Counted from the first letter of the stretch, positions 1 through 7,373 are shown. The stretch: DNA of 13,012 bases from an uncultured Bacteroidales bacterium (GCA_937899265.1 CALBPV010000124.1:1-13012); one strand, 5' to 3'. Numbers and translations are program-made. Notes: a model not told the origin generated them from the sequence alone.

Positions 1-1090
1 TCACGTCGGCAAAGTCGTCGAGGAAGATGTCGTTGTTGTCTGCCTCGCGGTAAACGTCAATCTGGTAGCCCGTCAGGAGGCAGGCGAGTTTGATGTTGGC
101 ACCGTTGCGGCCGATGGCCTGCGACACCTCTTCACTGCGCATGAAGACCTCGGCGGTCTTGTCCTCCTCGTGAACGCGTATTTCGCTAATCATGGCCGGA
201 GCCAATGCGCGCTGGATGAGCAGCTGCGGATTCGATGTGTAGTTTATCACGTCGAGGTTCTCGCCTCTCAGCTCACGCACGATGCTGTGGATACGCTGAC
301 CCTTCACACCCACGCAAGCACCTACGGGGTCGATTCTGTCGTCGCTGGTCTCTACAGCTATCTTGGCACGTTCGCCGGGCAGACGTACAATCTTCACCAG
401 TCGAATCAGGCCATCGGCCACCTCCGGGATTTCCCTTTCCATGAGGCGCTGGAGGAACATCGGCGACGTACGCGAAAGGATGATTTTGGGATTGTTGTTG
501 GTGTTGTCCACACGCAGCACGACGGCTCTTACCTGGTCGTTCTTGCGGAAGTTGTCCGAGGGGATTTGTTCCTGACGGGGAAGGGAGAGTTCATTGCCCT
601 CTTCGTCCACAAGCATGGCTTCGCGTTTCCACACCTGATAGACCTCGGCAGTCGTAATCTGGCCGATGAGGTCCTTGTATTTGTTGTAGAGTATGTCTTT
701 CTGGAGCTCCAGAATCTTCGACGACAGGGTCTGACGGAGCGTCAGGATTCCGCGACGGCCGAAGGATGAGAAGTCCACTTTCACCGAATATTCCTCGCCG
801 GGCTCGAATTCTTCGTCGATTTTGCGGGCATCGCTAAGCAGGATTTCTTTGTTTTCGTCCTGAAAATCCTCGTCGTTCACTACTGTGAGACGTTTCCAGA
901 TTTCGAAGTCGCCCTTGTCGGGGTTGATGATGACGTCGATGTTTTCGTCTGTGCCGTACATCTTCGCCAACACGCTGCGGAAGGAATCCTCCAATACGCT
1001 GATCATCGTGGAACGGTCAATCTGCTTCAATTCTTTGAATTCCTGGAAGGTATCAACCATGCTGATGCCTCCGTCTTTTTGTTTTGCCAT
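1..1090 (-). CDS. nusA: Transcription termination/antitermination factor NusA, 3' end off the window
   Basis: NusA binds RNA polymerase and nascent RNA and modulates pausing, termination and antitermination. Reading the minus strand from the ATG at 1088-1090 gives 363 residues with no stop before the left edge. Residues 1-130 match the polymerase-binding N-terminal domain, with the Bacteroidota-type opening MVDTFQEFKELKQIDRSTM from residue 11. An S1-like segment follows at about 135-205. KH1 has GVKG at 261-264 within VGACVGVKGQRIHSIVREL, and KH2 has GRNG at 327-330. The visible part ends at the start of an acidic stretch, so probably about 50-70 C-terminal residues are missing. The start at 1090 is preferred over the internal ATG at codon 11 because related Bacteroidota NusA proteins carry a short MAK-type lead and an A-rich tract precedes it. 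It lies 61 bases downstream of rimP, the usual order; infB would be expected next, beyond the edge. Confidence 0.96.
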   Translation of the reverse strand, partial: MAKQKDGGISMVDTFQEFKELKQIDRSTMISVLEDSFRSVLAKMYGTDENIDVIINPDKGDFEIWKRLTVVNDEDFQDENKEILLSDARKIDEEFEPGEEYSVKVDFSSFGRRGILTLRQTLSSKILELQKDILYNKYKDLIGQITTAEVYQVWKREAMLVDEEGNELSLPRQEQIPSDNFRKNDQVRAVVLRVDNTNNNPKIILSRTSPMFLQRLMEREIPEVADGLIRLVKIVRLPGERAKIAVETSDDRIDPVGACVGVKGQRIHSIVRELRGENLDVINYTSNPQLLIQRALAPAMISEIRVHEEDKTAEVFMRSEEVSQAIGRNGANIKLACLLTGYQIDVYREADNNDIFLDDFADV

Positions 1091-1151
1091 TTTTTTTTGA
1101 TATTTTGTTTTTTTTGATGAATAATTCTGTTTCTTGTCTGACCTCCCGGGC

Positions 1152-1616
1152 TCAGTCGAAGCTGTACTTCACGCTGTTGACGTCTTTGAGCAGGAGGTGC
1201 AGCGTTTCTGTCACGTCCACCTTCTTCTTCGCGCCTTCGGGTTTCACCTTTCGGGTCACGGTGAGGTCGAATCCCTCCTCATCGGCCTTACCCAGGATTC
1301 CGGTCAGTTTCTTGCCATCGCGGCAGAGCACCTCCATCCTCTCGCCCTCGAATTTCCTATACTGTCTCGGTATCCGCAGGGGCGACGACAGGCCAGCGCT
1401 GCCCACTTCGAGTTCGAAATCCTCGGTGTCGCGATCCAAGTGGTCTTCGAGATATTGGCTCAGGTTGGCACACTCGTCAATATCCACTCCTTCGTCGTTG
1501 TCGATGGTGACCACGATACGGTTCTCGCGGTCTATTTCCACATCAACGAGGTACGACTCCGACTCGGCGAGCAGTAGGTATTGCTCCGTGAGGTCTGTGA
1601 TGTTCTGTCTGTCCAT
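1152..1616 (-). CDS. rimP: Ribosome maturation factor RimP
   Basis: RimP is a cytoplasmic factor needed for maturation of the 30S subunit. The 154-residue product has the family's usual length and two-domain shape. The N-terminal alpha/beta domain covers about residues 1-85 and includes VDIDECANLSQYLEDHLD and the conserved LEVGSAGLSSPLR segment (about 69-81), equivalent to the EVSSPGLdRPL signature of other RimP proteins. A small C-terminal SH3-like domain follows, with GKKLTGILGKADEEGFDLTV. The product ends after KYSFD with a TGA. It is the first gene of a minus-strand unit with nusA 61 bases downstream. Its ATG is preceded by an AT-rich leader holding a candidate promoter and a terminator-like hairpin, annotated separately. 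Identification is by both sequence and neighbourhood. Confidence 0.94.
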   Translation of the reverse strand: MDRQNITDLTEQYLLLAESESYLVDVEIDRENRIVVTIDNDEGVDIDECANLSQYLEDHLDRDTEDFELEVGSAGLSSPLRIPRQYRKFEGERMEVLCRDGKKLTGILGKADEEGFDLTVTRKVKPEGAKKKVDVTETLHLLLKDVNSVKYSFD

Positions 1617-1672
1617 ATTATTTAATTAATATAAAGACTGTTCTTTGGGTTTCTGAAATTTTGATTAAAAAA

Positions 1673-1705
1673 TTAGGGAGGAACTTTCTCGAAGTCCCTT
1701 CCTAA
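1673..1705 (-). terminator. Terminator-like hairpin in the rimP-nusA leader (candidate attenuator)
   Basis: Arms at 1673-1686 and 1692-1705 form a 14-bp stem around a 5-base loop, with 12 Watson-Crick pairs, one G-U and one mismatch. On the minus strand the stem is followed directly by six T residues (1672-1667), the form of an intrinsic terminator. On the plus strand there is no T run. No gene ends upstream of it on the minus strand because manC diverges, so it sits in the leader between the candidate promoter (1719-1750) and the rimP ATG. Function as an attenuator is inferred. Confidence 0.55.
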
Positions 1706-1718
1706 CAAATTTCCGCTG

Positions 1719-1750
1719 CAAATATAGGCTTAAAAAATGAAATATCCAAG
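1719..1750 (-). promoter_or_regulatory. Candidate Bacteroidota sigma-ABfr promoter for rimP-nusA
   Basis: On the minus strand the -7 element is TATATTTG (1726 down to 1719), a full match to TAnnTTTG, followed by C as is common. The -33 region reads CTTG (1750-1747), three of four bases of TTTG, with a 20-base spacer. The start of transcription would lie near 1712, giving a leader of about 95 bases. No experimental start is known. Confidence 0.6.
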
Positions 1751-1826
1751 AAAAATATCGTTTTTTTTCGTTTTTCTTCTCAAAAAGACGTTTTTTGTGC
1801 CCTTTTTGGCCGTTTTCGCCCTCTTT

Positions 1827-1860
1827 TTTGTGAGTTTCTGAACATTTTTCCCTATCTTTG
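1827..1860 (+). promoter_or_regulatory. Candidate Bacteroidota sigma-ABfr promoter for manC-argB
   Basis: The -7 element TATCTTTG at 1853-1860 fully matches TAnnTTTG and is followed by CAC. A TTTG at 1827-1830 could serve as -33 element, with a 22-base spacer, slightly longer than typical. The start of transcription would fall near 1867, about 30 bases before the manC ATG at 1896. This promoter and the rimP promoter diverge within the same spacer (1617-1895). Confidence 0.6.
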
Positions 1861-1895
1861 CACCATTGTTTATTTAATCCGTTTTTCACTTCAGT

Positions 1896-2933
1896 ATGAA
1901 TCATTTGGTTATTATGGCCGGCGGCATCGGCTCCCGTTTCTGGCCCATGTCCACCCCCGAGTGTCCCAAGCAGTTCCTCGACATCACGGGGACGGGACGT
2001 ACTATGATACAGCAAACCTTCGACCGCTTCGACGGTCTGGTCGATATTTCCCGCGTTTGGGTTGTTACTGCCCAAAAGTATGCCGCCATTGTGGCCCGGC
2101 AGCTTGAGGGCATCAACCCGCAGCACATCCTCCTCGAACCCTGCATGCGCAATACGGCTCCCTGCAATGCCTATGCGGCCTGGAAGATTCAGGCCGAGGA
2201 CCCCGAGGCCGTCATCTTCGTGGCCGCCAGCGACCACCTCGTCACCGACCCTGCCGAATTCCGGCACGTAGTGGCCCGGGGCTTCGACTTCGTCCGTCCC
2301 GGCAACCGTATCCTCACCCTCGGCATGCGACCCACCCATCCCGAGACCGGCTATGGGTACATCGAACAGGGCGAAGCCGTCGGTGACGGCATCTTCCGTC
2401 TTGCTTCCTTCCGCGAGAAACCCAACCTCGCCACTGCTCAACAATATCTAGCCACCGGACACTACACTTGGAATTCCGGCATGTTCCTTTGGACTGTCGG
2501 CACCATTGTGTCCGAGATACGGCAATATGCACCCGAGATAGCTGCCCAAATGGATTGCATTGCGCCCTCCTTCTTCACATCCGCAGAACCGGAGGCGCTG
2601 GCCGAATACTTCCCCCAGTGTCCCAAGATTTCCATCGACTATGCCGTCATGGAGAAGACCCGCATCGCCTCCGTTCTTCCTGCCGAATTCGGGTGGAGCG
2701 ACCTCGGTACCTGGGGTTCGCTGCGCGCGCTCTCTTCCCGCGATGCCGACGGCAATGCCGTCATCGGCGACGGGGTCAAAGTCATTGACTCCAAGGGGCT
2801 CATGGTCCGTATGCCTCAGGGCAAACAAGTTGTCATACAGGGTCTTGAAGACTGCATTGTGGCCGAACACAACGGCACATTGCTCATTTGCAAACTTTCC
2901 GACGAACAAAGAATCAAAGAATGGCACGACTGA
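1896..2933 (+). CDS. manC: Mannose-1-phosphate guanylyltransferase (GDP-mannose pyrophosphorylase)
   Basis: The enzyme makes GDP-mannose from mannose 1-phosphate and GTP in the cytoplasm, feeding glycan, capsule and GDP-fucose synthesis. The 345-residue protein opens with the nucleotidyltransferase signature GGIGSRFWPMSTPECPKQF (residues 9-27). It also shows ASDH (111-114, metal and phosphate region), GYGYIE (152-157), FREKP (172-176), WNSGMF (192-197), SIDYAVMEK (246-254) and WSDLGTW (267-273), the set typical of this enzyme. It is the short monofunctional form: the phosphomannose isomerase domain of about 470-residue ManC/AlgA proteins is absent. The ATG at 1896 lies just before the signature and about 30 bases after a good promoter start. 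Its end overlaps argB by 13 bases, suggesting translational coupling. Confidence 0.95.
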   Translation: MNHLVIMAGGIGSRFWPMSTPECPKQFLDITGTGRTMIQQTFDRFDGLVDISRVWVVTAQKYAAIVARQLEGINPQHILLEPCMRNTAPCNAYAAWKIQAEDPEAVIFVAASDHLVTDPAEFRHVVARGFDFVRPGNRILTLGMRPTHPETGYGYIEQGEAVGDGIFRLASFREKPNLATAQQYLATGHYTWNSGMFLWTVGTIVSEIRQYAPEIAAQMDCIAPSFFTSAEPEALAEYFPQCPKISIDYAVMEKTRIASVLPAEFGWSDLGTWGSLRALSSRDADGNAVIGDGVKVIDSKGLMVRMPQGKQVVIQGLEDCIVAEHNGTLLICKLSDEQRIKEWHD

Positions 2934-3724
2934 CAGTAATCAAAGTGGGCGGCAAAATTGTCGAAGAATCCGAGTCCCTTCAGTCCCTCCTCGACCGCTT
3001 CGCCCGTATCGAAGGGTTCAAACTCCTGGTTCACGGCGGAGGACGTTCTGCCACCCGTCTGGCCGAACAGCTCCAAATCCCCCAGCAGATGATTGACGGA
3101 CGCCGGGTGACCGATGCCGAGACACTCCGCGTTGTCACGATGGTCTATGGCGGACTGGTCAACAAACAGATTGTCGCTTCCCTTCAGGCGCGCGGCATCA
3201 ATGCCCTCGGCCTCACGGGTGCCGACCTCAATGTGATGCGCTCCCACCGCCGTCCGCCCAAACTGGTCAAGACGGGCGACTTCGCCGGACAGCAGGTCGA
3301 TTACGGCTTTGTGGGCGATGTAGATAGCGTCAACGCCGACATCCTGGCCCGTCTCATTGCCGACGGGGTGGTACCCGTCATGGCACCTCTCACCCACGAC
3401 GGAGCAGGCTCCATGCTCAATACCAATGCCGACACCATTGCCGGCGAGACGGCCAAAGCCCTCGCTCCTCATTTCGATGTCACCCTCATGTATTGTTTCG
3501 AGAAAAAAGGCGTCCTCCTCAATCCCGACGATGACGAGAGCGTCATCCCCTCCATCCGCTCCGACGAGTTCCCCGCCCTCGTGCAGCAGGGTGTTGTTTC
3601 AGGAGGCATGCTCCCCAAACTCGAAAACTCCTTTGCGGCCATCGCCGCCGGTGTGTGTCAGGTTGTCATCACCCGCGCCGATGCCATCGACAACTCCGAA
3701 TCCGGCACTCGGCTCTCACGATGA
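2921..3724 (+). CDS. argB: Acetylglutamate kinase family (N-acetyl- or N-succinylglutamate kinase)
   Basis: This is the second step of arginine synthesis: ATP-dependent phosphorylation of N-acylated glutamate. The 267-residue product has the amino acid kinase fold signatures: IKVGGKIV (7-14, with Lys8), HGGGR (38-42), GRRVTD (60-65), LNTNADTIAGETA (166-178) and GGMLPKLENS (228-237). I chose the ATG at 2921 because the family starts a few residues before the KVGGK strand; a TTG further upstream (2888) would add eleven residues unlike the family. Some Bacteroidota use N-succinylated intermediates in this pathway (known for the transcarbamylase of Bacteroides fragilis), so the acyl group is uncertain. 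The start lies inside the 3' end of manC, in another frame, so the two are probably co-transcribed and translationally coupled. Confidence 0.94.
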   Translation: MARLTVIKVGGKIVEESESLQSLLDRFARIEGFKLLVHGGGRSATRLAEQLQIPQQMIDGRRVTDAETLRVVTMVYGGLVNKQIVASLQARGINALGLTGADLNVMRSHRRPPKLVKTGDFAGQQVDYGFVGDVDSVNADILARLIADGVVPVMAPLTHDGAGSMLNTNADTIAGETAKALAPHFDVTLMYCFEKKGVLLNPDDDESVIPSIRSDEFPALVQQGVVSGGMLPKLENSFAAIAAGVCQVVITRADAIDNSESGTRLSR

Positions 3725-3908
3725 GTTCCGGATGCACACAGGGACAACTCCTGTGCAAAGATAGGTAGCCTTTTCAGGGCTTTCATTGCTCCCAACGGGA
3801 CAAATACATAGCGTAGGGGGTCTCCCCTACGAATAGAGAAACCCGTATCCGCTGTCTCTGCAAGGGGCTCACAACCAATTGCCTGCAAAATAACCTATTG
3901 CCAGCAAA
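3725..3908. other. Convergent spacer between argB and the DUF2271 gene
   Basis: This 184-base spacer separates two converging genes. Near its argB end is an imperfect hairpin (CACAGG at 3737-3742 with CCTGTG at 3750-3755, 7-base loop) that could end argB transcription but lacks a T run. The stronger palindrome at 3812-3831 is listed separately. A minus-strand TATCTTTG (3763-3756) resembles a -7 box but no -33 element is placed properly. No convincing gene lies here: the open frame covering 3658-3888 on the minus strand is mostly antisense to argB. Confidence 0.5.
3812..3831. repeat. Perfect 8-bp palindrome with 4-base loop
   Basis: CGTAGGGG (3812-3819) and CCCCTACG (3824-3831) are exact inverted repeats around GTCT. 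The position between convergent genes fits a bidirectional stem for transcript 3' ends, but neither strand has a T run after the stem, so it is not a canonical intrinsic terminator. GC-rich palindromes of this sort can also be dispersed REP-like elements; copy number in the genome would decide. Confidence 0.6.
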
Positions 3909-4499
3909 CTATTTCAGGATGGCTTTGACATCTGTCACCATATCCTTGTGCTTCTCGTCAGGCTCGGTCAGTTGGGAGGTCAGCGAGACATTGCCCGCCG
4001 GGTTCTGGGTGGAGAATGTTCCGGAATAAGTGATGGTGCTGGCGTTGAACAACGTGGCCTCGACGAAGACCCGGTAGGTGCCTTTGGCGACGGCGTTTCC
4101 CTCTTGGTCGGTGAAGTCCCAGACGAAAGTCTGCGTTCCACCGGCCTGTGGAGTGGCTCCGGTGACGGCATCCAGCTGGGCATCGGAGAGGTCGTTGGCT
4201 TTCGCCGCTTTGACCCATGTGGGCACACAGGCAGGTCGCTTGATATAGCCGCGCATGGGCTCTTCGTTGCCGCGCGTTCTTCCCTTGGTGGTAAAAGAGG
4301 TGACGAAAAGGGTCTTGACCACCTCGCCCTGTTCGTTCTCAATCCAGACGGCATACTGGTTGGAGCCGGGACCCGGCTGACGCTGATAATTGAAAGACAC
4401 TTCAAGGGTCTGAGCCCCGACGGGCTCGCCCTTCTGCAATGCTACGGACGGAATGGCAAGCAGCAGGAGTGCGATACTTGCAATAGAGAATTTCTTCAT
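3909..4499 (-). CDS. Secreted DUF2271-family protein with a flavinylation-like DAVTGAT motif
   Basis: The 196-residue product begins with a clear signal peptide (MKKF, then hydrophobic residues 5-20, likely cut near Ala20), so it is exported to the periplasm or beyond. The mature part matches the DUF2271 pattern as I remember it: SNQYAVWIENEQGEVVKTLFV (about 46-66), RPACVPTWVKAA (88-99), then DAVTGAT (110-116), WDFTDQEGNAVAKGTYRVFVEA (127-148) and a beta-rich end. The middle part resembles the beta-sandwich of FlgD-like Ig domains. DAVTGAT fits the D-x-x-[ST]-G-A-[ST] site where ApbE attaches FMN to a threonine; here that would be Thr116. No ApbE or PepSY gene lies in the window, so flavin binding is inferred. 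The gene is 47 bases downstream of polA on the same strand and may have its own promoter; none is obvious. Confidence 0.8.
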   Translation of the reverse strand: MKKFSIASIALLLLAIPSVALQKGEPVGAQTLEVSFNYQRQPGPGSNQYAVWIENEQGEVVKTLFVTSFTTKGRTRGNEEPMRGYIKRPACVPTWVKAAKANDLSDAQLDAVTGATPQAGGTQTFVWDFTDQEGNAVAKGTYRVFVEATLFNASTITYSGTFSTQNPAGNVSLTSQLTEPDEKHKDMVTDVKAILK

Positions 4500-4546
4500 A
4501 GTTGCGTAGGGTTTAAAAGTCTTATATTATAATAGGTGTAAAAATC

Positions 4547-7321
4547 TTAATGAGCTTCGAGCCAGTTGTCGCCCTGTCCACAGTCGGCATAGAGGGGAAC
4601 GGACATGGGATAGGCCCCAGCCATTTCGTCGAGGACGAGTTGGCGGGTACGTTCCAACTCGGCCACAGGCACGGAGAAGTTGAGTTCGTCGTGGACCTGA
4701 ATGAGGAGTTTGGCGTGGAGATGTTCTCGGAGCAGGCGGCGGTGGATACGTACCATGGCAATCTTGATGATGTCGGCAGCCGACCCCTGAATGGGGGTGT
4801 TGATGGCATTGCGTTCGGCGGTGCCTCGGTTCTTGCCGTTGGCCGACTCGAGGTCGGGCAGCCAGCTGCGCCTTCCGAAGAGAGTCTCGGCATAGCCTTT
4901 GGCGCGTGCCCTTTCGATGCTCTCCTTCATGTAGGTTTGGACGTGGGGGAAGTTGGAGAAGTAGTCGTCGATGAGCTGTTTGGCATCGCTGCGCGAGATA
5001 TTGAGGCGGGTGCTGAGTCCGAAGGCCGAGATGCCGTAAATGATGCCGAAGTTGGCTGTCTTGGCTCGGCGGCGCTGTTCGGGTGTTACCTCGCCGATGT
5101 CGGACTTGTAGATTTTGGCAGCCGTGGCTGCATGGATATCCTGCCCTTGACGGAAGGCTTCCACCATGTGGGGGTCTTGGGAAAGGTGGGCCATGAGGCG
5201 GAGTTCAATCTGGGAGTAGTCGGCACTGAACCACACCTCGCCCTCATCGGGTCGGAACGCCTTGCGCAGCTCACGACCCAAGGCATCGCGCACGGGAATG
5301 TTTTGGAGGTTGGGGTCGGAGGAGGAGAGACGTCCTGTCTCTGTGACGGTCTGGTTGAAGCGGGCGTGGATGCGTCCGGTGTCGGGATTAATCATGGAGG
5401 GGAGGGCCTTGACGTAGGTGGAGAGGAGTTTCTGTACCCCACGGTACGCCAGAATATTGGCCACGATGTTGTCGCGGTCCCGGAGTTTGTTGAGGGTGTC
5501 CTCGTTAGTGGGATAGTTGCCCTTGGCATTCTTGGCTGGCTTGGGTTCGAATCCGAGTTCGTCGAAGAGCACCGTACCCACATCGCGCGGAGAGAGTGGG
5601 TTGAACGTACGACCGACGGCCCGGAAGAGTTGCTCCTGTATCTCGCGGAGGTCGCGGTTGAGCGCCTCCTCGCTCTCATGTAAAGCCGGGAGGTCGATGC
5701 GCACACCCGTGATTTGCATGTCGCCGAGCACCTTGATGAGCGGCATCTCGATGTCGCGGAAGAGCGGCATCATATTGTCGCGCCGAAGGGCATCGCCGAG
5801 GGGAGTGCAGAGTCTCAGGACGGTCTGTGCCTGAAGGGAGGCAAACGAAGGGTCGTCCGAAGCTGCGGGGAGCGACATGTCACGAAGGTCGGGCAGGTAG
5901 GACTGGGCAACAATCCAGAGGTCGTGGCTCTGGGACGGAGCCAGCAGATAGTGAGCCACCATGGTGTCGAAGGCCGGAGCCGCTACGTCGATGCCATAAC
6001 GGCGGAGCAGAATCCAAGCGGGCTTGAAGTCGTGGGCCACCTTTTCGCAGGCTTCCGACTCAAGGAGGGGGCGCAGGGTTTCGAGTGCCGGAGGAACGGC
6101 AGAGACGTTGTCCTCGCCGGACAATGGCACCCAAAAGTACGTTCCGTCTTCGGACGCAAAAGCAATGCCGGACAGGCGAGCCCGCATGGGGTCGCTGTCG
6201 GTGGCAACGACCGACATGGCCCAGCGGGGCGCAAACATCAGCGCAGAGACAACATCGGCAGGATCGGAGGCTGAGACTTGTTCCGCAACCGCCGGTGCAG
6301 CAGGCTGGGAAGCCGGGGGTGCGTCCGCAGAATCGTCTCCGGCGGACTCGAAGTCGGCAAAGAGGTCGAGCTGTCCGTCGGCAGCAGGGGCAGGCCGCAG
6401 CGTCTTGCCGGCCGCTGGAGCGGAAGATTTGCCTGACTTGCGGAGCAGGGCATAGACATTGTCGCGTTCGCGCCGGAAGGACAGTTCGGTGAAGAGGTCG
6501 GCGAGGGTCTGAAGGTCAGGCTCTCGCAGACGTAGTGCCTCCTCGTCGAGGATGACATCGGGCACATCGCGCACGATGGTCACAAGATGGCGCGAGAGGC
6601 GTATCTTGTCGGCATTCTCTTCCACCTTGGTGCGGATGGCTCCCTTCAGGTCGCCGACGTGGGAGAGGAGACCCTCGATGCTGTTCCACTCGTTGATGAG
6701 TTTGACAGCTGTCTTTTCGCCTACACCCGGACAGCCCGGAATGTTGTCGGCAGCATCGCCCATGAGGCCGAGGAGATCGATGACCTGGTCGGTGCGCCGA
6801 ATGCCGTATTTGGCTTTCACCTCGTCGATGCCGTAGAGGTCGAAGCCTGCGGTCTTGGTTCGGGGACGAAGGACGCGGGAGTGGTCGGTGACCAGTTGGA
6901 AATAATCCTTGTCGGGAGTGAGCATGAACGTCTCGAAACGTCCGGTCTCGTCGGCCAGACGTGAGAGCGTCCCTATCACATCGTCTGCCTCATAGCCGGG
7001 CACTTCAATCACCGGGATGCGGTAAGCATCCAGAATACGCTTGATGTAAGGAACGGCCACCGTGATGCCTTCGGGTTGGGCGTCGCGCTGTGCTTTGTAT
7101 TCGGGATACTCGCTGTGGCGGAAGGTGCCGCCTTTGGGGTCGAAACACACTGCGATGTGGGTGGGTTTCTGGGTTTCGAGTACTTCCTGGAGGGTCTTGA
7201 GAAACCCATAGGTGGCAGAAGTATTGATACCCTCGGCATTCATGAGCGGATGGGAAGCAAAGCCCCAATAGGCACGATAGATGAGGGCGTAGGCATCGAG
7301 GAGGAAGAGACGGTTGTCCAT
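4547..7321 (-). CDS. polA: DNA polymerase I, with a degenerate proofreading domain
   Basis: Pol I fills gaps and removes RNA primers in replication and repair. The 924-residue protein starts at the ATG at 7319-7321 (MDNRLFLLDAYALIYRAY); the same frame is open further upstream, but that part lies inside uxuB and is unlike the family. Residues 1-295 form the 5' nuclease with an intact acidic set (D9, D61, E111, D113, D114, D137, D139, D189, D192). Residues 296-352 are an Ala/Pro/Ser-rich linker holding QLDLF at 317-321, a beta-clamp-type motif. Residues about 355-515 align with the 3'-5' exonuclease, but E. coli D355, E357, D424 and D501 correspond to S370, V372, A435 and Q497, so proofreading is predicted lost. 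The polymerase domain is intact: DYSQIELR (701-708), R750/K754/F758/Y762 of the O helix, and QVHDEL (875-880). It ends with the usual NWLEAH. It follows uxuB by 52 bases with no clear terminator. Confidence 0.97.
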   Translation of the reverse strand: MDNRLFLLDAYALIYRAYWGFASHPLMNAEGINTSATYGFLKTLQEVLETQKPTHIAVCFDPKGGTFRHSEYPEYKAQRDAQPEGITVAVPYIKRILDAYRIPVIEVPGYEADDVIGTLSRLADETGRFETFMLTPDKDYFQLVTDHSRVLRPRTKTAGFDLYGIDEVKAKYGIRRTDQVIDLLGLMGDAADNIPGCPGVGEKTAVKLINEWNSIEGLLSHVGDLKGAIRTKVEENADKIRLSRHLVTIVRDVPDVILDEEALRLREPDLQTLADLFTELSFRRERDNVYALLRKSGKSSAPAAGKTLRPAPAADGQLDLFADFESAGDDSADAPPASQPAAPAVAEQVSASDPADVVSALMFAPRWAMSVVATDSDPMRARLSGIAFASEDGTYFWVPLSGEDNVSAVPPALETLRPLLESEACEKVAHDFKPAWILLRRYGIDVAAPAFDTMVAHYLLAPSQSHDLWIVAQSYLPDLRDMSLPAASDDPSFASLQAQTVLRLCTPLGDALRRDNMMPLFRDIEMPLIKVLGDMQITGVRIDLPALHESEEALNRDLREIQEQLFRAVGRTFNPLSPRDVGTVLFDELGFEPKPAKNAKGNYPTNEDTLNKLRDRDNIVANILAYRGVQKLLSTYVKALPSMINPDTGRIHARFNQTVTETGRLSSSDPNLQNIPVRDALGRELRKAFRPDEGEVWFSADYSQIELRLMAHLSQDPHMVEAFRQGQDIHAATAAKIYKSDIGEVTPEQRRRAKTANFGIIYGISAFGLSTRLNISRSDAKQLIDDYFSNFPHVQTYMKESIERARAKGYAETLFGRRSWLPDLESANGKNRGTAERNAINTPIQGSAADIIKIAMVRIHRRLLREHLHAKLLIQVHDELNFSVPVAELERTRQLVLDEMAGAYPMSVPLYADCGQGDNWLEAH

Positions 7322-7373
7322 AAGAGAGGAAGGAAAATAACGCCCCGCAGGGGGGAGAGGCATGGATGGAGGA

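Noticed and set aside
1665..2444. 259-codon minus-strand frame opposite manC
   Set aside because: Most of it is antisense to manC and the rest is AT-rich spacer with low-complexity Lys/Phe translation.
2888..2920. TTG-initiated extension of argB by eleven residues
   Set aside because: The added residues overlap manC coding sequence and do not resemble the family start; ATG at 2921 gives the normal length.
3756..3763. TATCTTTG on the minus strand as a promoter
   Set aside because: Good -7 match, but no -33 element at a suitable distance, and it would read antisense into argB.
4550..6274. Plus-strand open frames opposite polA
   Set aside because: Antisense shadows of a GC-rich gene; no recognisable domain, and polA is certain on the other strand.
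7343..7353. CCCC-GCA-GGGG as a terminator between uxuB and polA
   Set aside because: A 4-bp stem with a 3-base loop is too short, and the following coding-strand tract (CGTTATTTTCC) is a poor T run.
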